NCBI GenBank assembly: GCA_030538335.1
Contig: JAUNUE010000004.1
Location: 1-14,737 of the forward strand
Direction of reading: 5' to 3'
Length of the DNA: 14,737 nucleotides
From: Allobrachymonas sp.
GTDB lineage: Bacteria > Pseudomonadota > Gammaproteobacteria > Burkholderiales > Burkholderiaceae_C
The notes under the pieces were generated by a model. It had not been told where the DNA came from, made no database searches, and saw only the letters and a list, made by a program, of their open reading frames with translations. The translations under genes were made by a program, and so were the position numbers. Shown here piece by piece: positions 7,063 to 13,685 of this stretch. The first letter of the stretch is position 1. Every line of letters begins with the position of its first letter.

Positions 7063-7099
7063 GATTGCCACGCCGTCTGACGGCGGCTCGCAATGACGG
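7063..7099. repeat. GATTGCC...GCAATGACGG palindromic repeat, copy 3
   Basis: This is nearly identical to copy 1 at 6880-6915. The central stem changes from GCCGCC/GGCGGC to GCCGTC/GACGGC, a compensatory change that keeps base pairing. That suggests the folded form is under selection or that the copies spread as palindromes. Confidence 0.85.
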
Positions 7100-7130
7100 C
7101 GCATATGGGTGGGTGCAAGCACCCACTCAC

Positions 7131-7161
7131 CCGATAGTTGCTGGCGTTTGCAGGCGCAACG
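7131..7161. repeat. Near-copy of the oprM 3' end (copy A)
   Basis: Aligned without gaps to 7263-7293, this stretch matches at 27 of 31 positions. The second copy covers the last eight codons and the stop of the outer-membrane channel gene. The two lie 132 bases apart in direct orientation, with a GTAGG-type palindrome on the inner side of each. Confidence 0.75.
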
Positions 7162-7170
7162 CGTAAGCCA

Positions 7171-7210
7171 GATGCGTAGGCTGGAACCGCCGAAGGCGAT
7201 TCCGGCGCAT
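7171..7210. repeat. GTAGG...TTCCG palindromic repeat, copy 1
   Basis: ATGCG and CGCAT outer arms enclose GGAAnCGCC-GAA-GGCGnTTCC. The layout recalls REP elements of enterobacteria and pseudomonads, which also begin GTAGG. The second copy at 7232-7263 is in inverted orientation. Confidence 0.75.
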
Positions 7211-7231
7211 GTTCTCCCAATGAACCCCACA

Positions 7232-7263
7232 TACGTCGGAATCGCTGCGCGGTTCCGACCTAC
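7232..7263. repeat. GTAGG...TTCCG palindromic repeat, copy 2, abutting the oprM stop
   Basis: GTCGGAA and TTCCGAC arms enclose CGC-TGC-GCG. It begins two bases after the oprM stop codon on the minus strand. It is therefore the first structure in the 3' untranslated region of the efflux operon and may stabilise or end that message. Confidence 0.75.
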
Positions 7264-7293
7264 CGTTAGTCGCTGGCGTTTGCTGGCGCAGCG
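7263..7293. repeat. Direct-repeat partner overlapping the oprM stop (copy B)
   Basis: This stretch encodes the C-terminal APANASD and stop of the channel lipoprotein and is duplicated at 7131-7161 with 4 mismatches in 31. Either a repeat supplied the end of the gene, or the end of the gene was duplicated downstream. Confidence 0.7.
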
Positions 7294-8816
7294 GCAGGCG
7301 CTGGCTCCGTCCAGCCGCCGCCCAGTGCCTTGTACAGATTGACCTGGTTGACGCGCTCTTGCAGGCGGGTGCCGACCAGCGCCTGCTCGCTGGCGTACAG
7401 GGCGCGTTGCGCGTCGAGCAGGTGCAGGTAGCTGGCAATGCCGTTGCGGTAGCGCAGTTCTGACAGGCGGTAGGCTTCGCGGCTGGCGGCGGCTTGCGCT
7501 TCGAGCGCGGCCAATTGGTCAGTCAGCGTGGCGCGTCCGGCCAGGGCGTCGGCCACTTCGCGAAAGCCGGTCTGGATGGCTTTTTCGTACTGGGCCACAG
7601 CGATGTCGCGCCCGGCTTTGGCTGCATTCAGGTTGGCCTGGTTGCGGCCCCAGTCAAAAATCGGCACGCTGATTTGCGGCAGGAACGACCAGGTGCTGAA
7701 TGCCGGTCCGCCAAACAGTTCTTCAAGCCCGGTGCTGGCGCGGCCAAAAGCGCCGGTCAAGGTCACGCGCGGGAAGAAGGCCGCGCGCGCCGCACCGATG
7801 TTGGCGTTGGCAGCCACCAGTTGCTGCTCGGCCGCGAGGATGTCGGGGCGGCGCAGCAATACGTCAGAGGGCAGGCCCGCACCAATTTCGGCAAAGCGCG
7901 ACAGCGTATTGGGCATGGGCGGCACCGCGATGGATTTGGTTGCATCGTTGCCGGGGCGTGGCACCACCACGGGCGGCACAGGCGGCAGCAGCTCTTCGGG
8001 AATTTCCTGCCCTACCAGCAGTGTGAGCGCGTTGATGTCTTGCGTGCGCAGGCGCTGTTGCTGCGCCACCGCGGCCCGGGCCGACGCCGCCAGCGATTCG
8101 GCCTGGCGCATATCGAGTGCCGAGGCCACGCCCGCATCCATGCGCAGACGGGTGAGCGAGGTGGACTGCTGGCGGGTGCCCAGCGTGCGCTCGGCCAGCG
8201 CCTGCAGTTCGCCGTTGGCCTGCAGGCTGAGCCAGGTGCTGGCCACGGCGCTGATCAGGCTGATTTGCGTGGCCTTGCGCGCTTCTTCGGTGGCGAGGTA
8301 GCGTGCCAGCGCGTTCTCGTTGAGTGCGCGCAGGCGGCCAAAAAAGTCGATCTCCCACGCACTCACGCCCAGCCCCACTGAGTAGGTGCTGGCCACGCTG
8401 GGCGCACCCGGCACAGGCGACGGGTTGGGCGAACTGCGCGAGCCGCCGAGCGTGCCGCCCACCGTCGGCCCCATATTGGCGGCCGTGATGCCATGCTGGG
8501 CGCGCGCCTGCTCGATGTTCTTGACGGCGATGCGCAGGTCGCGGTTGTTGTGCAGCGTCAGCGCAATGATCTCGCGCAGTCGCGGGTCAAGCACAAATTC
8601 CTGCCACGGCACGTCAACCGCGGCCTTGCCTGCGCCTTGCGCTTGTTGCACAGCGGCAGGCCAGTGCGGGGTGACGGGTGCCACGGGGCGGTCATAGGTT
8701 GGCGTGAGCGAACAGCCCGCCAGAGCCGTTGCCAAGGCAGCGGCCAGGGCCACGCGCAGGGCCGGGCGCTGCACCGCAACCGGCGCAGCAGAAACGACTG
8801 GAACGGATGTCATCAT
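7266..8816 (-). CDS. oprM: Outer-membrane channel lipoprotein of RND efflux (OprM/AdeK family)
   Basis: This TolC-like trimeric channel lets the RND pump discharge drugs across the outer membrane. The 516-residue length is slightly above the usual 470-500. A lipoprotein signal peptide ends ALATALAGC, with Cys35 as the lipidated residue. TPTYDRPV follows, typical of the mature N-terminus in this family. Two outer-membrane efflux (OEP) domains follow, each with the expected alanine-rich helices, including ENALARYLATEEARK and later RRPDILAAEQQLVAANANIG, a strong family marker. SVPIFDWGRNQANLNAA also fits. The C-terminus is a proline/alanine-rich tail, PAPAAAPANASD, partly formed from a repeated sequence. 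The first ATG (8816) overlaps the end of the pump gene by four bases (ATGA), and an ATG three bases later is an alternative. It is the last gene of the three-gene efflux operon. I use oprM as the family name; the exact orthologue is not determined. Confidence 0.94.
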   Translation of the reverse strand: MMTSVPVVSAAPVAVQRPALRVALAAALATALAGCSLTPTYDRPVAPVTPHWPAAVQQAQGAGKAAVDVPWQEFVLDPRLREIIALTLHNNRDLRIAVKNIEQARAQHGITAANMGPTVGGTLGGSRSSPNPSPVPGAPSVASTYSVGLGVSAWEIDFFGRLRALNENALARYLATEEARKATQISLISAVASTWLSLQANGELQALAERTLGTRQQSTSLTRLRMDAGVASALDMRQAESLAASARAAVAQQQRLRTQDINALTLLVGQEIPEELLPPVPPVVVPRPGNDATKSIAVPPMPNTLSRFAEIGAGLPSDVLLRRPDILAAEQQLVAANANIGAARAAFFPRVTLTGAFGRASTGLEELFGGPAFSTWSFLPQISVPIFDWGRNQANLNAAKAGRDIAVAQYEKAIQTGFREVADALAGRATLTDQLAALEAQAAASREAYRLSELRYRNGIASYLHLLDAQRALYASEQALVGTRLQERVNQVNLYKALGGGWTEPAPAAAPANASD

Positions 8817-11800
8817 GGCTGGGCTACCTCCTCATTCGTGCTGCCCGGAGCTGGCAGGCCGGGACCCGCCTGGTTGTCTTTGTTGCGCTGGAACAGACGG
8901 CGCACCACAAGGTAGAACACTGGCACCAGAAACACCGACAGGATGGTGCCGATGGTCATGCCCCACAGCACCCCCGTGCCCACCGCACGCTGGCTGGCCG
9001 AACTGGCGCCCGAGGAAATGTACAGCGGCACCACGCCCAGGATGAAGGCCAGCGAGGTCATGAGAATGGGGCGGATGCGCAGGTGCGCGGCTTGCAGCGT
9101 GGCTTCGACCAGGCCCATGCCCTCTTCCTGCAGGTCTTTGGCAAATTCCACGATCAGGATGGCGTTTTTGGCCGACAGACCGATCACCGTGATCAACGCG
9201 ATCTGGAAGTAGATGTCGTTGGGCATGCCGCGCAGGAACACGCCGATCAACGTGCCAAGCACACCCAGCGGAATCACCAGAATGACCGACAGCGGAATGC
9301 TCCAGCTTTCGTACAGCGCGGCCAGGCAGAGGAACACCGCCAGAATCGAGAAGGCGTACAGGATCATCGAGGAGTCACCCGATTTTTTCTCGTCGAGCGA
9401 CATGCCCGTCCACTCGTAGCCAAAGCCATCGGGCAAATCGGCAGCCAGACGCTCCATCTCGGCCATGGCATCGCCCGAGCTTTTGCCCGGTGCGGCCATG
9501 CCCGCAATGCTCATCGACGGGTAGCTGTTGTAGCGTTGCAGTTGCATCGGCCCGGTCACCCAGCGGGTGCTGACCATGGTCGACAGCGGCACCAGTTTGC
9601 CGGTGTTGCTGGGCACTTTGAGCGCCAGCACGTCTTCAGGCTGCATGCGGCGTGCCGCTTCGGCCTGTACCGTTACGCGCTGCATGCGTCCGGCGTTGGG
9701 AAAGTCGTTGACGTAGCTCGAACCCATCGCGGTAGACAGGGTGCTGGCAATGGCCGCCATCGACACGTTCTGCGCATACACCGCGTCGCGGTTGATGTTG
9801 ATTTGCCACTGCGGCGCATCTTCCACGCCTTCAGGGCGCACACCCATCAGCAGCGGGCTTTGAGCCGCCGCCGCCAGCAACTGGGCACGCGCACCCAGCA
9901 TGGCCTCGTGCCCCTGGTCGCCCCGGTCGAGCAGGCGGAAGGTAAAGCCGCTGGAGTTGCCCAGTTCGGGAATGGCCGGTGGCGTGACTGCCAGCACAAA
10001 GGCCTCACGCTGGCGGCTGAGCGCCATGCTGGCGCGGTTGGCCAGTGACCGGGCATCGCTGCCTTTGGCCGTGCGCTCGCTCCAGTTCTTCAAAGTGGTA
10101 AAGGCCATGCCCACGTTGGTGCCCTGACCCGAGAAGCTGAAGCCCTGGATGGTGATGATGTTCTGCACCTCGGGCTGTGCCAGCATGTATTTTTCCACCT
10201 CGTCAAGCACTTTGAGGGTGCGCTCTTGCGAAGCACCGGGCGGCAATTGCACGTTCAATATGACCGTGCCCTGGTCTTCTTCAGGCAGAAAGGACGTGGG
10301 CAGGCGCATGTACATCAGCCCCACGGCAGCAATGATGGCGACATACACGCCCATCATCACCAGACCGCGCTTGAGCACCTTGGCCATGGCGCTTTCGTAG
10401 GCTTTGGTGCCGCGCGCAAAGTTGCGGTTGAACCAGTTGAAGAAGGGGCCGAAGGGGCCGGTTTTCTGGCTGTGGTCGTGGCCCTTGGGAATGGGCTTGA
10501 GCAAGGTGGCGCACAGCGCGGGCGTGAGCGTGAGCGCAAAAAAACCCGAAAACGCAATCGACACCGCCATGACGATGGAGAACTGCCGGTAGATGTTGCC
10601 CGTGGCGCCCGTAAAGAAGGCCAGCGGAATGAACACCGACACCAGAATCACCGTAATGCCGACCACGGCGCCGGCAATCTGGCGCATGGCCTTGATGGTG
10701 GCCTGTTTGGGCGGCAAGCCCTCCTCGTCCATGATGCGTTCGACGTTTTCGACCACCACAATCGCATCGTCCACCACAATGCCGATGACCAGCACCATGG
10801 CAAACATGGCCAATATGTTGATCGACATGCCCGCCGCCAGCAGCACGGCAAACGTGCCCAGCAGCGCAATCGGCACCACAATGGTCGGGATGATGGTGTA
10901 GCGCCAGTTCTGCAAAAAGATGTACATCACGATGAACACCAGCACAATGGCTTCAAGCAGCGTCCAGACCACTTTCTTGATCGACACATCCACAAAGGTC
11001 GAGGTGTCATAAGGCACCAGCCATTCCACACCACTGGGGAAGAACGGCTCCAGCTCGGCCATGCGCGTTTTTACTGCTTCGGCAGTGGCCAGCGCGTTGC
11101 CGCTGGCGTTGAGCTGAATGGCAATCACGGTACCGGGCTTGCCGTCGATGCGCGATGTGGTGAAGTACGACTCGCCGCCCATTTCCAGCCGCGCCACGTC
11201 GCGCAGGCGCACCACCGACCCGTTGGGCAGCGCCCTGAGCACGATGTTTTCAAACTGCTCGATATCGGTCAACTGTCCCGGTACGGTGATGGTGGCAGTC
11301 ATGGTCTGCCCCGGCACGCCGGGCGAAGCACCCAGCGAACCAGCCGAGATCTGCAGGTTTTGGGTGCGGATGGCGTTGTTCACCTCTTCCATCGCCATGC
11401 CGTAGCCTTCGAGCTTGGCGGGGTCAACCCATACGCGCAGGGCATAGCCGGAACTGAAAATCTGTGCATTGCCCACGCCTGCCACCCGTTGCAGTTCGGG
11501 GCGGATGTTGCGGTTGGCGTAATCGGCCACGGCGTTGGCGTCGATGGCGGGGTTGCTGCTGCGCAGCGCCACCATCATCAGGAAGTTCGAGCGCGCCGTA
11601 TCCACCTGCACGCCGATCTGCTTGACCATGGCAGGCAAGCGCGGTTCGGCGCGCGCCAGCCGGTTTTGCACGTCCACCTGCGCCATCTTTTCATCAATGC
11701 CGGGGGCAAAGGTGATGGTGATTTCGCCCTGGCCCACGGCCAGCGCCTTCGACTCCATGTACATCAGGCCGTCAATACCGCTCATCTCGCGTTCGATCAG

Positions 11801-11989
11801 CGAGTTCACGGCCTCGTCCACCGTTTTGGCATCGGCACCGGGGTAGGTGCTCATGATGCGGATGGTGGTTGGTGCCACTCTGGGGTACTGCGACACCGGC
11901 AGCATGGTGATCGTAACCAGACCCGCAATGATCACGAAAATGGCAATGACCCAGGCAAAAATGGGGCGGTTGATGAAGAACTTCGACAT
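8813..11989 (-). CDS. mexB: RND multidrug efflux pump, HAE1 family (AcrB/MexB type)
   Basis: This inner-membrane proton/drug antiporter is the motor of the tripartite pump. It exports hydrophobic and amphiphilic compounds, such as antibiotics, dyes and detergents, directly out of the cell. The 1058-residue length is typical. It starts MSKFFINRPIFAWVIAIFV, the standard family N-terminus, after a good GGGAG ribosome binding site. The proton-relay aspartates of TM4 are intact at 407-408 (GIVVDDAIVVVENVER), exactly at AcrB numbering. The TM10 lysine is at 941 (GLSAKNAILIVEFAKD). The periplasmic loop region GFSFSGQGTNVGMAF (about 616-630) matches the switch-loop area. No residue essential to the mechanism appears missing, so the pump should work. 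The start lies 12 bases after the adaptor stop, and the stop overlaps the channel gene by four bases. The symbol is by family; adeJ, acrB or ttgB would be equally fair. Confidence 0.96.
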   Translation of the reverse strand: MSKFFINRPIFAWVIAIFVIIAGLVTITMLPVSQYPRVAPTTIRIMSTYPGADAKTVDEAVNSLIEREMSGIDGLMYMESKALAVGQGEITITFAPGIDEKMAQVDVQNRLARAEPRLPAMVKQIGVQVDTARSNFLMMVALRSSNPAIDANAVADYANRNIRPELQRVAGVGNAQIFSSGYALRVWVDPAKLEGYGMAMEEVNNAIRTQNLQISAGSLGASPGVPGQTMTATITVPGQLTDIEQFENIVLRALPNGSVVRLRDVARLEMGGESYFTTSRIDGKPGTVIAIQLNASGNALATAEAVKTRMAELEPFFPSGVEWLVPYDTSTFVDVSIKKVVWTLLEAIVLVFIVMYIFLQNWRYTIIPTIVVPIALLGTFAVLLAAGMSINILAMFAMVLVIGIVVDDAIVVVENVERIMDEEGLPPKQATIKAMRQIAGAVVGITVILVSVFIPLAFFTGATGNIYRQFSIVMAVSIAFSGFFALTLTPALCATLLKPIPKGHDHSQKTGPFGPFFNWFNRNFARGTKAYESAMAKVLKRGLVMMGVYVAIIAAVGLMYMRLPTSFLPEEDQGTVILNVQLPPGASQERTLKVLDEVEKYMLAQPEVQNIITIQGFSFSGQGTNVGMAFTTLKNWSERTAKGSDARSLANRASMALSRQREAFVLAVTPPAIPELGNSSGFTFRLLDRGDQGHEAMLGARAQLLAAAAQSPLLMGVRPEGVEDAPQWQININRDAVYAQNVSMAAIASTLSTAMGSSYVNDFPNAGRMQRVTVQAEAARRMQPEDVLALKVPSNTGKLVPLSTMVSTRWVTGPMQLQRYNSYPSMSIAGMAAPGKSSGDAMAEMERLAADLPDGFGYEWTGMSLDEKKSGDSSMILYAFSILAVFLCLAALYESWSIPLSVILVIPLGVLGTLIGVFLRGMPNDIYFQIALITVIGLSAKNAILIVEFAKDLQEEGMGLVEATLQAAHLRIRPILMTSLAFILGVVPLYISSGASSASQRAVGTGVLWGMTIGTILSVFLVPVFYLVVRRLFQRNKDNQAGPGLPAPGSTNEEVAQP

Positions 11990-12001
11990 GCTCGCTCCCG
12001 C

Positions 12002-13243
12002 TTACTGGCTGGCTGCGGCAGATGCAGCAGGCGCGGGTGCCGAGGCAGCCGTTGCGGCAGGCGGCGCACTGGCCGCGGCGGCGGGTATGGCGGGCTGGGC
12101 CTTGGCGTACACAGGCGTCACCTTCGTCACACCGGGGCGCAGGCGCATGAAGCCATCGACCACCACCTTCTCGCCGGGCTTCAGGCCATCCACCACCACC
12201 CAGTCGTTGCCCTGTGCCTGGCTGATTTTTACCGGGCGCGGCGCAATGCTGTTGTCAGCGCCCACCACCAGCACGGTATCGGCCTGGGTGCCACGGGTCA
12301 CGGCTTGCTGCGGCAGCAAGATGGCGTTGTCCACCTGTGCCTGCTGCAGGCGCACGCGCACGTACATGCCCGGCAGCAACATCTGTTCGGGGTTGGGCAC
12401 CTCGGCGCGCAGGCTGACCTGCCCCGTGGTCGGGTCTACCGTCAGGTCGGTGAACAGCAGGCGCCCGGGGTGCTCGTAGGGCTGGCCATTTTCGAGCACT
12501 ACTTCCACGCGGGCAGACTCGCCCACGCCCCCGGCAGCCGCCAGGCTCCCGCTTTTCAGGGCCTGGCGCAGCTGCATCACGTCGTTGGCCGACTGGCTGA
12601 GGTTCACGAACAGCGGGTTGGTCTGCTGGATGGTCGCCAGATGCGTGGCCTGCCCCTGCCCCACCAGCGCGCCTTCGGTCACCATTTCGCGGCCGATGCG
12701 GCCCGAGATCGGTGCCTTTACCGTGCTGTAACCCAGGTTGATGCGGGCCGCTTCAAGTTGCGCACGCGTGGCTTTTTCGGCGGACACCGCGGCATCGTAT
12801 TCCTGCTTGCTGATGGCATTGGCCTCGACCAGCGGGCGGTAGCGCCGCGCCAAAGCAGCGGCCTGCGCATGGTTGGCCTGGGCGGCGTCATAGGCGGTGC
12901 GGTACGGGCCGGGGTCGATGGTGAACAACGTTTGCCCGGCTTTCACCTCGCTGCCTTCGCGGAAATGGCGTTTGAGCAAAATGCCTGCGGCGCGTGCGCG
13001 CACCTCGGCCACGCGCGAGGCTTCGAGTCGGCCCGGCAATTCGGTGCCCAGCGTTACCGTGCCGGGCTGCACCGTCACCACGCCCACCTCAGGCGCAGGC
13101 GGCGGGCCGGAAGGGCCTTGTTTCTTGTCACCGCAGGCTGCCAGCAACGTCACCAGGGCGAGTGCACCCGCTGCCGTACGGGCCGGTCGGCCTACAAAAG
13201 AAGGAGAAAAGGAAAACATCGTCGTCATGGGATGCGCTTTCAT
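12002..13243 (-). CDS. mexA: RND efflux periplasmic adaptor lipoprotein (AcrA/MexA type)
   Basis: This lipid-anchored adaptor bridges the RND pump and the outer-membrane channel. From the ATG at 13243 it has 413 residues. A lipoprotein signal peptide ends VTLLAAC, with Cys37 as the lipidated residue. A barrel-sandwich half follows (ELPGRLEASRVAEVRARAAG, then EGSEVKAGQTLFTIDP), then a helical hairpin (YDAAQANHAQAAALARRYRP) and the second sandwich half (INLGYSTVKAPISGRIGREM). The beta-barrel contains DPTTGQVSLRAEVPNP, a strong marker of this family. The last 40 or so residues are an Ala/Pro/Ser-rich tail (AAAASAPPAATAASAPAPA) unlike the conserved core. Other possible starts are ATGs at 13228 and 13219 and a GTG at 13279. 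None has a clear Shine-Dalgarno, so the start is uncertain by up to 24 residues. It is the first gene of the operon, with no regulator next to it. Confidence 0.94.
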   Translation of the reverse strand: MKAHPMTTMFSFSPSFVGRPARTAAGALALVTLLAACGDKKQGPSGPPPAPEVGVVTVQPGTVTLGTELPGRLEASRVAEVRARAAGILLKRHFREGSEVKAGQTLFTIDPGPYRTAYDAAQANHAQAAALARRYRPLVEANAISKQEYDAAVSAEKATRAQLEAARINLGYSTVKAPISGRIGREMVTEGALVGQGQATHLATIQQTNPLFVNLSQSANDVMQLRQALKSGSLAAAGGVGESARVEVVLENGQPYEHPGRLLFTDLTVDPTTGQVSLRAEVPNPEQMLLPGMYVRVRLQQAQVDNAILLPQQAVTRGTQADTVLVVGADNSIAPRPVKISQAQGNDWVVVDGLKPGEKVVVDGFMRLRPGVTKVTPVYAKAQPAIPAAAASAPPAATAASAPAPAASAAASQ

Positions 13244-13392
13244 GGCAACAAAAAAAGCAAAAACCGCACGGCCCTGCACACGGCAGGCACGGCAACTGTT
13301 TGCCCCAAACCGCTATCAGGCAAGCGCACTTGAAGCTGCAAAGCTTGCTTTCATGCACCACGCCCCGGTCTGAACACCGCCTGAAAGGGACA

Positions 13393-13407
13393 CTGTTACC
13401 CTAACAG
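13393..13407. promoter_or_regulatory. Operator-like dyad upstream of mexA
   Basis: CTGTTA-CCC-TAACAG is a perfect 6-bp-arm palindrome about 150 bases upstream of the preferred adaptor start. Its size and position would suit a TetR- or MarR-type repressor, the usual regulators of such operons. No such gene is present locally, so the link is inference. Confidence 0.4.
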
Positions 13408-13429
13408 AGGCACATTACACCACAAATTC

Positions 13430-13445
13430 AATCAATCGTTTGATT
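13430..13445. promoter_or_regulatory. AT-rich dyad upstream of mexA
   Basis: AATCAA-TCGT-TTGATT is a perfect 6-bp-arm inverted repeat in the AT-rich part of the region, 22 bases from the CTGTTA dyad. It may be a second protein-binding site, or a chance palindrome in AT-rich sequence. Confidence 0.3.
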
Positions 13446-13458
13446 TAATTATTATTAA

Positions 13459-13487
13459 CAAAAAGATGCGTGTTGTTTTGCACGCAT
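13459..13487 (-). terminator. Stem-loop with T5 on the minus strand: terminator or attenuator
   Basis: On the minus strand ATGCGTG and CACGCAT form a perfect 7-bp stem with an 8-base loop, followed at once by CTTTTTG. It lies inside the efflux upstream region. It could end read-through from the ABC genes, or attenuate efflux transcription if the start site is further upstream. Confidence 0.4.
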
Positions 13488-13532
13488 TTCCATTGTCAAT
13501 GGATGTTACGCGCCGTTGGCGGGCGGTTTGTT

Positions 13533-13552
13533 AAAACCTGACGGAAATCAGG
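13533..13552 (-). terminator. Weak stem-loop with TTTT, minus strand
   Basis: CCTGA-n6-TCAGG is followed by TTTTAAC on the minus strand. The stem is only five base pairs, so this is at best a backup terminator for the ABC genes. Confidence 0.25.
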
Positions 13553-13578
13553 GCTGTTTGGAAAAGCCGCGGCGTAAA

Positions 13579-13599
13579 GCGTTCTCAATCGCAGAACGC
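13579..13599 (-). terminator. Second stem-loop after the ABC genes
   Basis: GCGTTCT-n7-AGAACGC is a perfect 7-bp stem followed by TTTACG on the minus strand. It directly follows the stronger hairpin at 13601-13632, as tandem terminators often do. Confidence 0.35.
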
Positions 13600-13600
13600 G

Positions 13601-13632
13601 CAAAAAGAAACCCTCTTCTTTGCAGAAGAGGG
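13601..13632 (-). terminator. Intrinsic terminator of the ABC transporter genes
   Basis: CCCTCTTCT (13611-13619) and AGAAGAGGG (13624-13632) form a perfect 9-bp stem with a 4-base loop. On the minus strand the hairpin is followed by TTTCTTTTTG. It lies 54 bases after the ABC gene stop, a textbook Rho-independent terminator. Confidence 0.85.
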
Positions 13633-13685
13633 CCGGGAGAGAAATGGTACGGGCAACTTCGAACGCTGACGTTGGTTGTGCCTGC

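Larger units (their letters stand above)
6760..7265. other. Gene-free repeat island between convergent anmK and oprM
   Basis: These 506 bases hold no plausible gene, and the open frames crossing them are low-quality. The interval is filled by short repeats: one CT-rich palindrome, one TTTGCG-type element, three CATTGCGAG/GGCAATC elements, two GTAGG...TTCCG palindromes and a near-copy of the oprM 3' end. Since anmK and oprM converge here, the hairpins may also serve as transcript ends for both. No separate terminator with a T-run is apparent. Confidence 0.8.
13244..13685. other. Control region upstream of the efflux operon and 3' region of the ABC genes
   Basis: These 442 bases contain no gene. 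The half near the ABC genes (13533-13632) carries several minus-strand stem-loops followed by T-runs. The middle (about 13410-13465) is strikingly AT-rich for this genome and should hold the efflux promoter, although I see no clear -35/-10 pair. TTGACA occurs at 13494-13499 on the minus strand without a matching -10. Dyads that could be operators are listed separately. No divergent tetR/acrR-type or two-component gene is present. Confidence 0.6.

Noticed and set aside
6880..7099. CRISPR array
   Set aside because: The three similar elements are in mixed orientation with unequal spacing and are palindromes; there are no regular spacers and no cas genes.
7127..7438. Minus-strand open frame across the oprM 3' end and repeat island
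   Set aside because: It is the wrong frame of oprM read through repeats. Its repeated peptide arises from the 31-base direct repeat, not from a real protein.
8729..10048. Plus-strand open frame of 439 codons
   Set aside because: It is antisense to the oprM/mexB junction with the same His/Arg/Gln-rich composition; the minus-strand genes are unmistakable.
10226..13333. Plus-strand open frame of 1035 codons
   Set aside because: It lies antisense to the mexB and mexA genes, is extremely rich in His, Arg and Gly, and has no recognisable domain. It is the usual shadow of high-GC codon bias.
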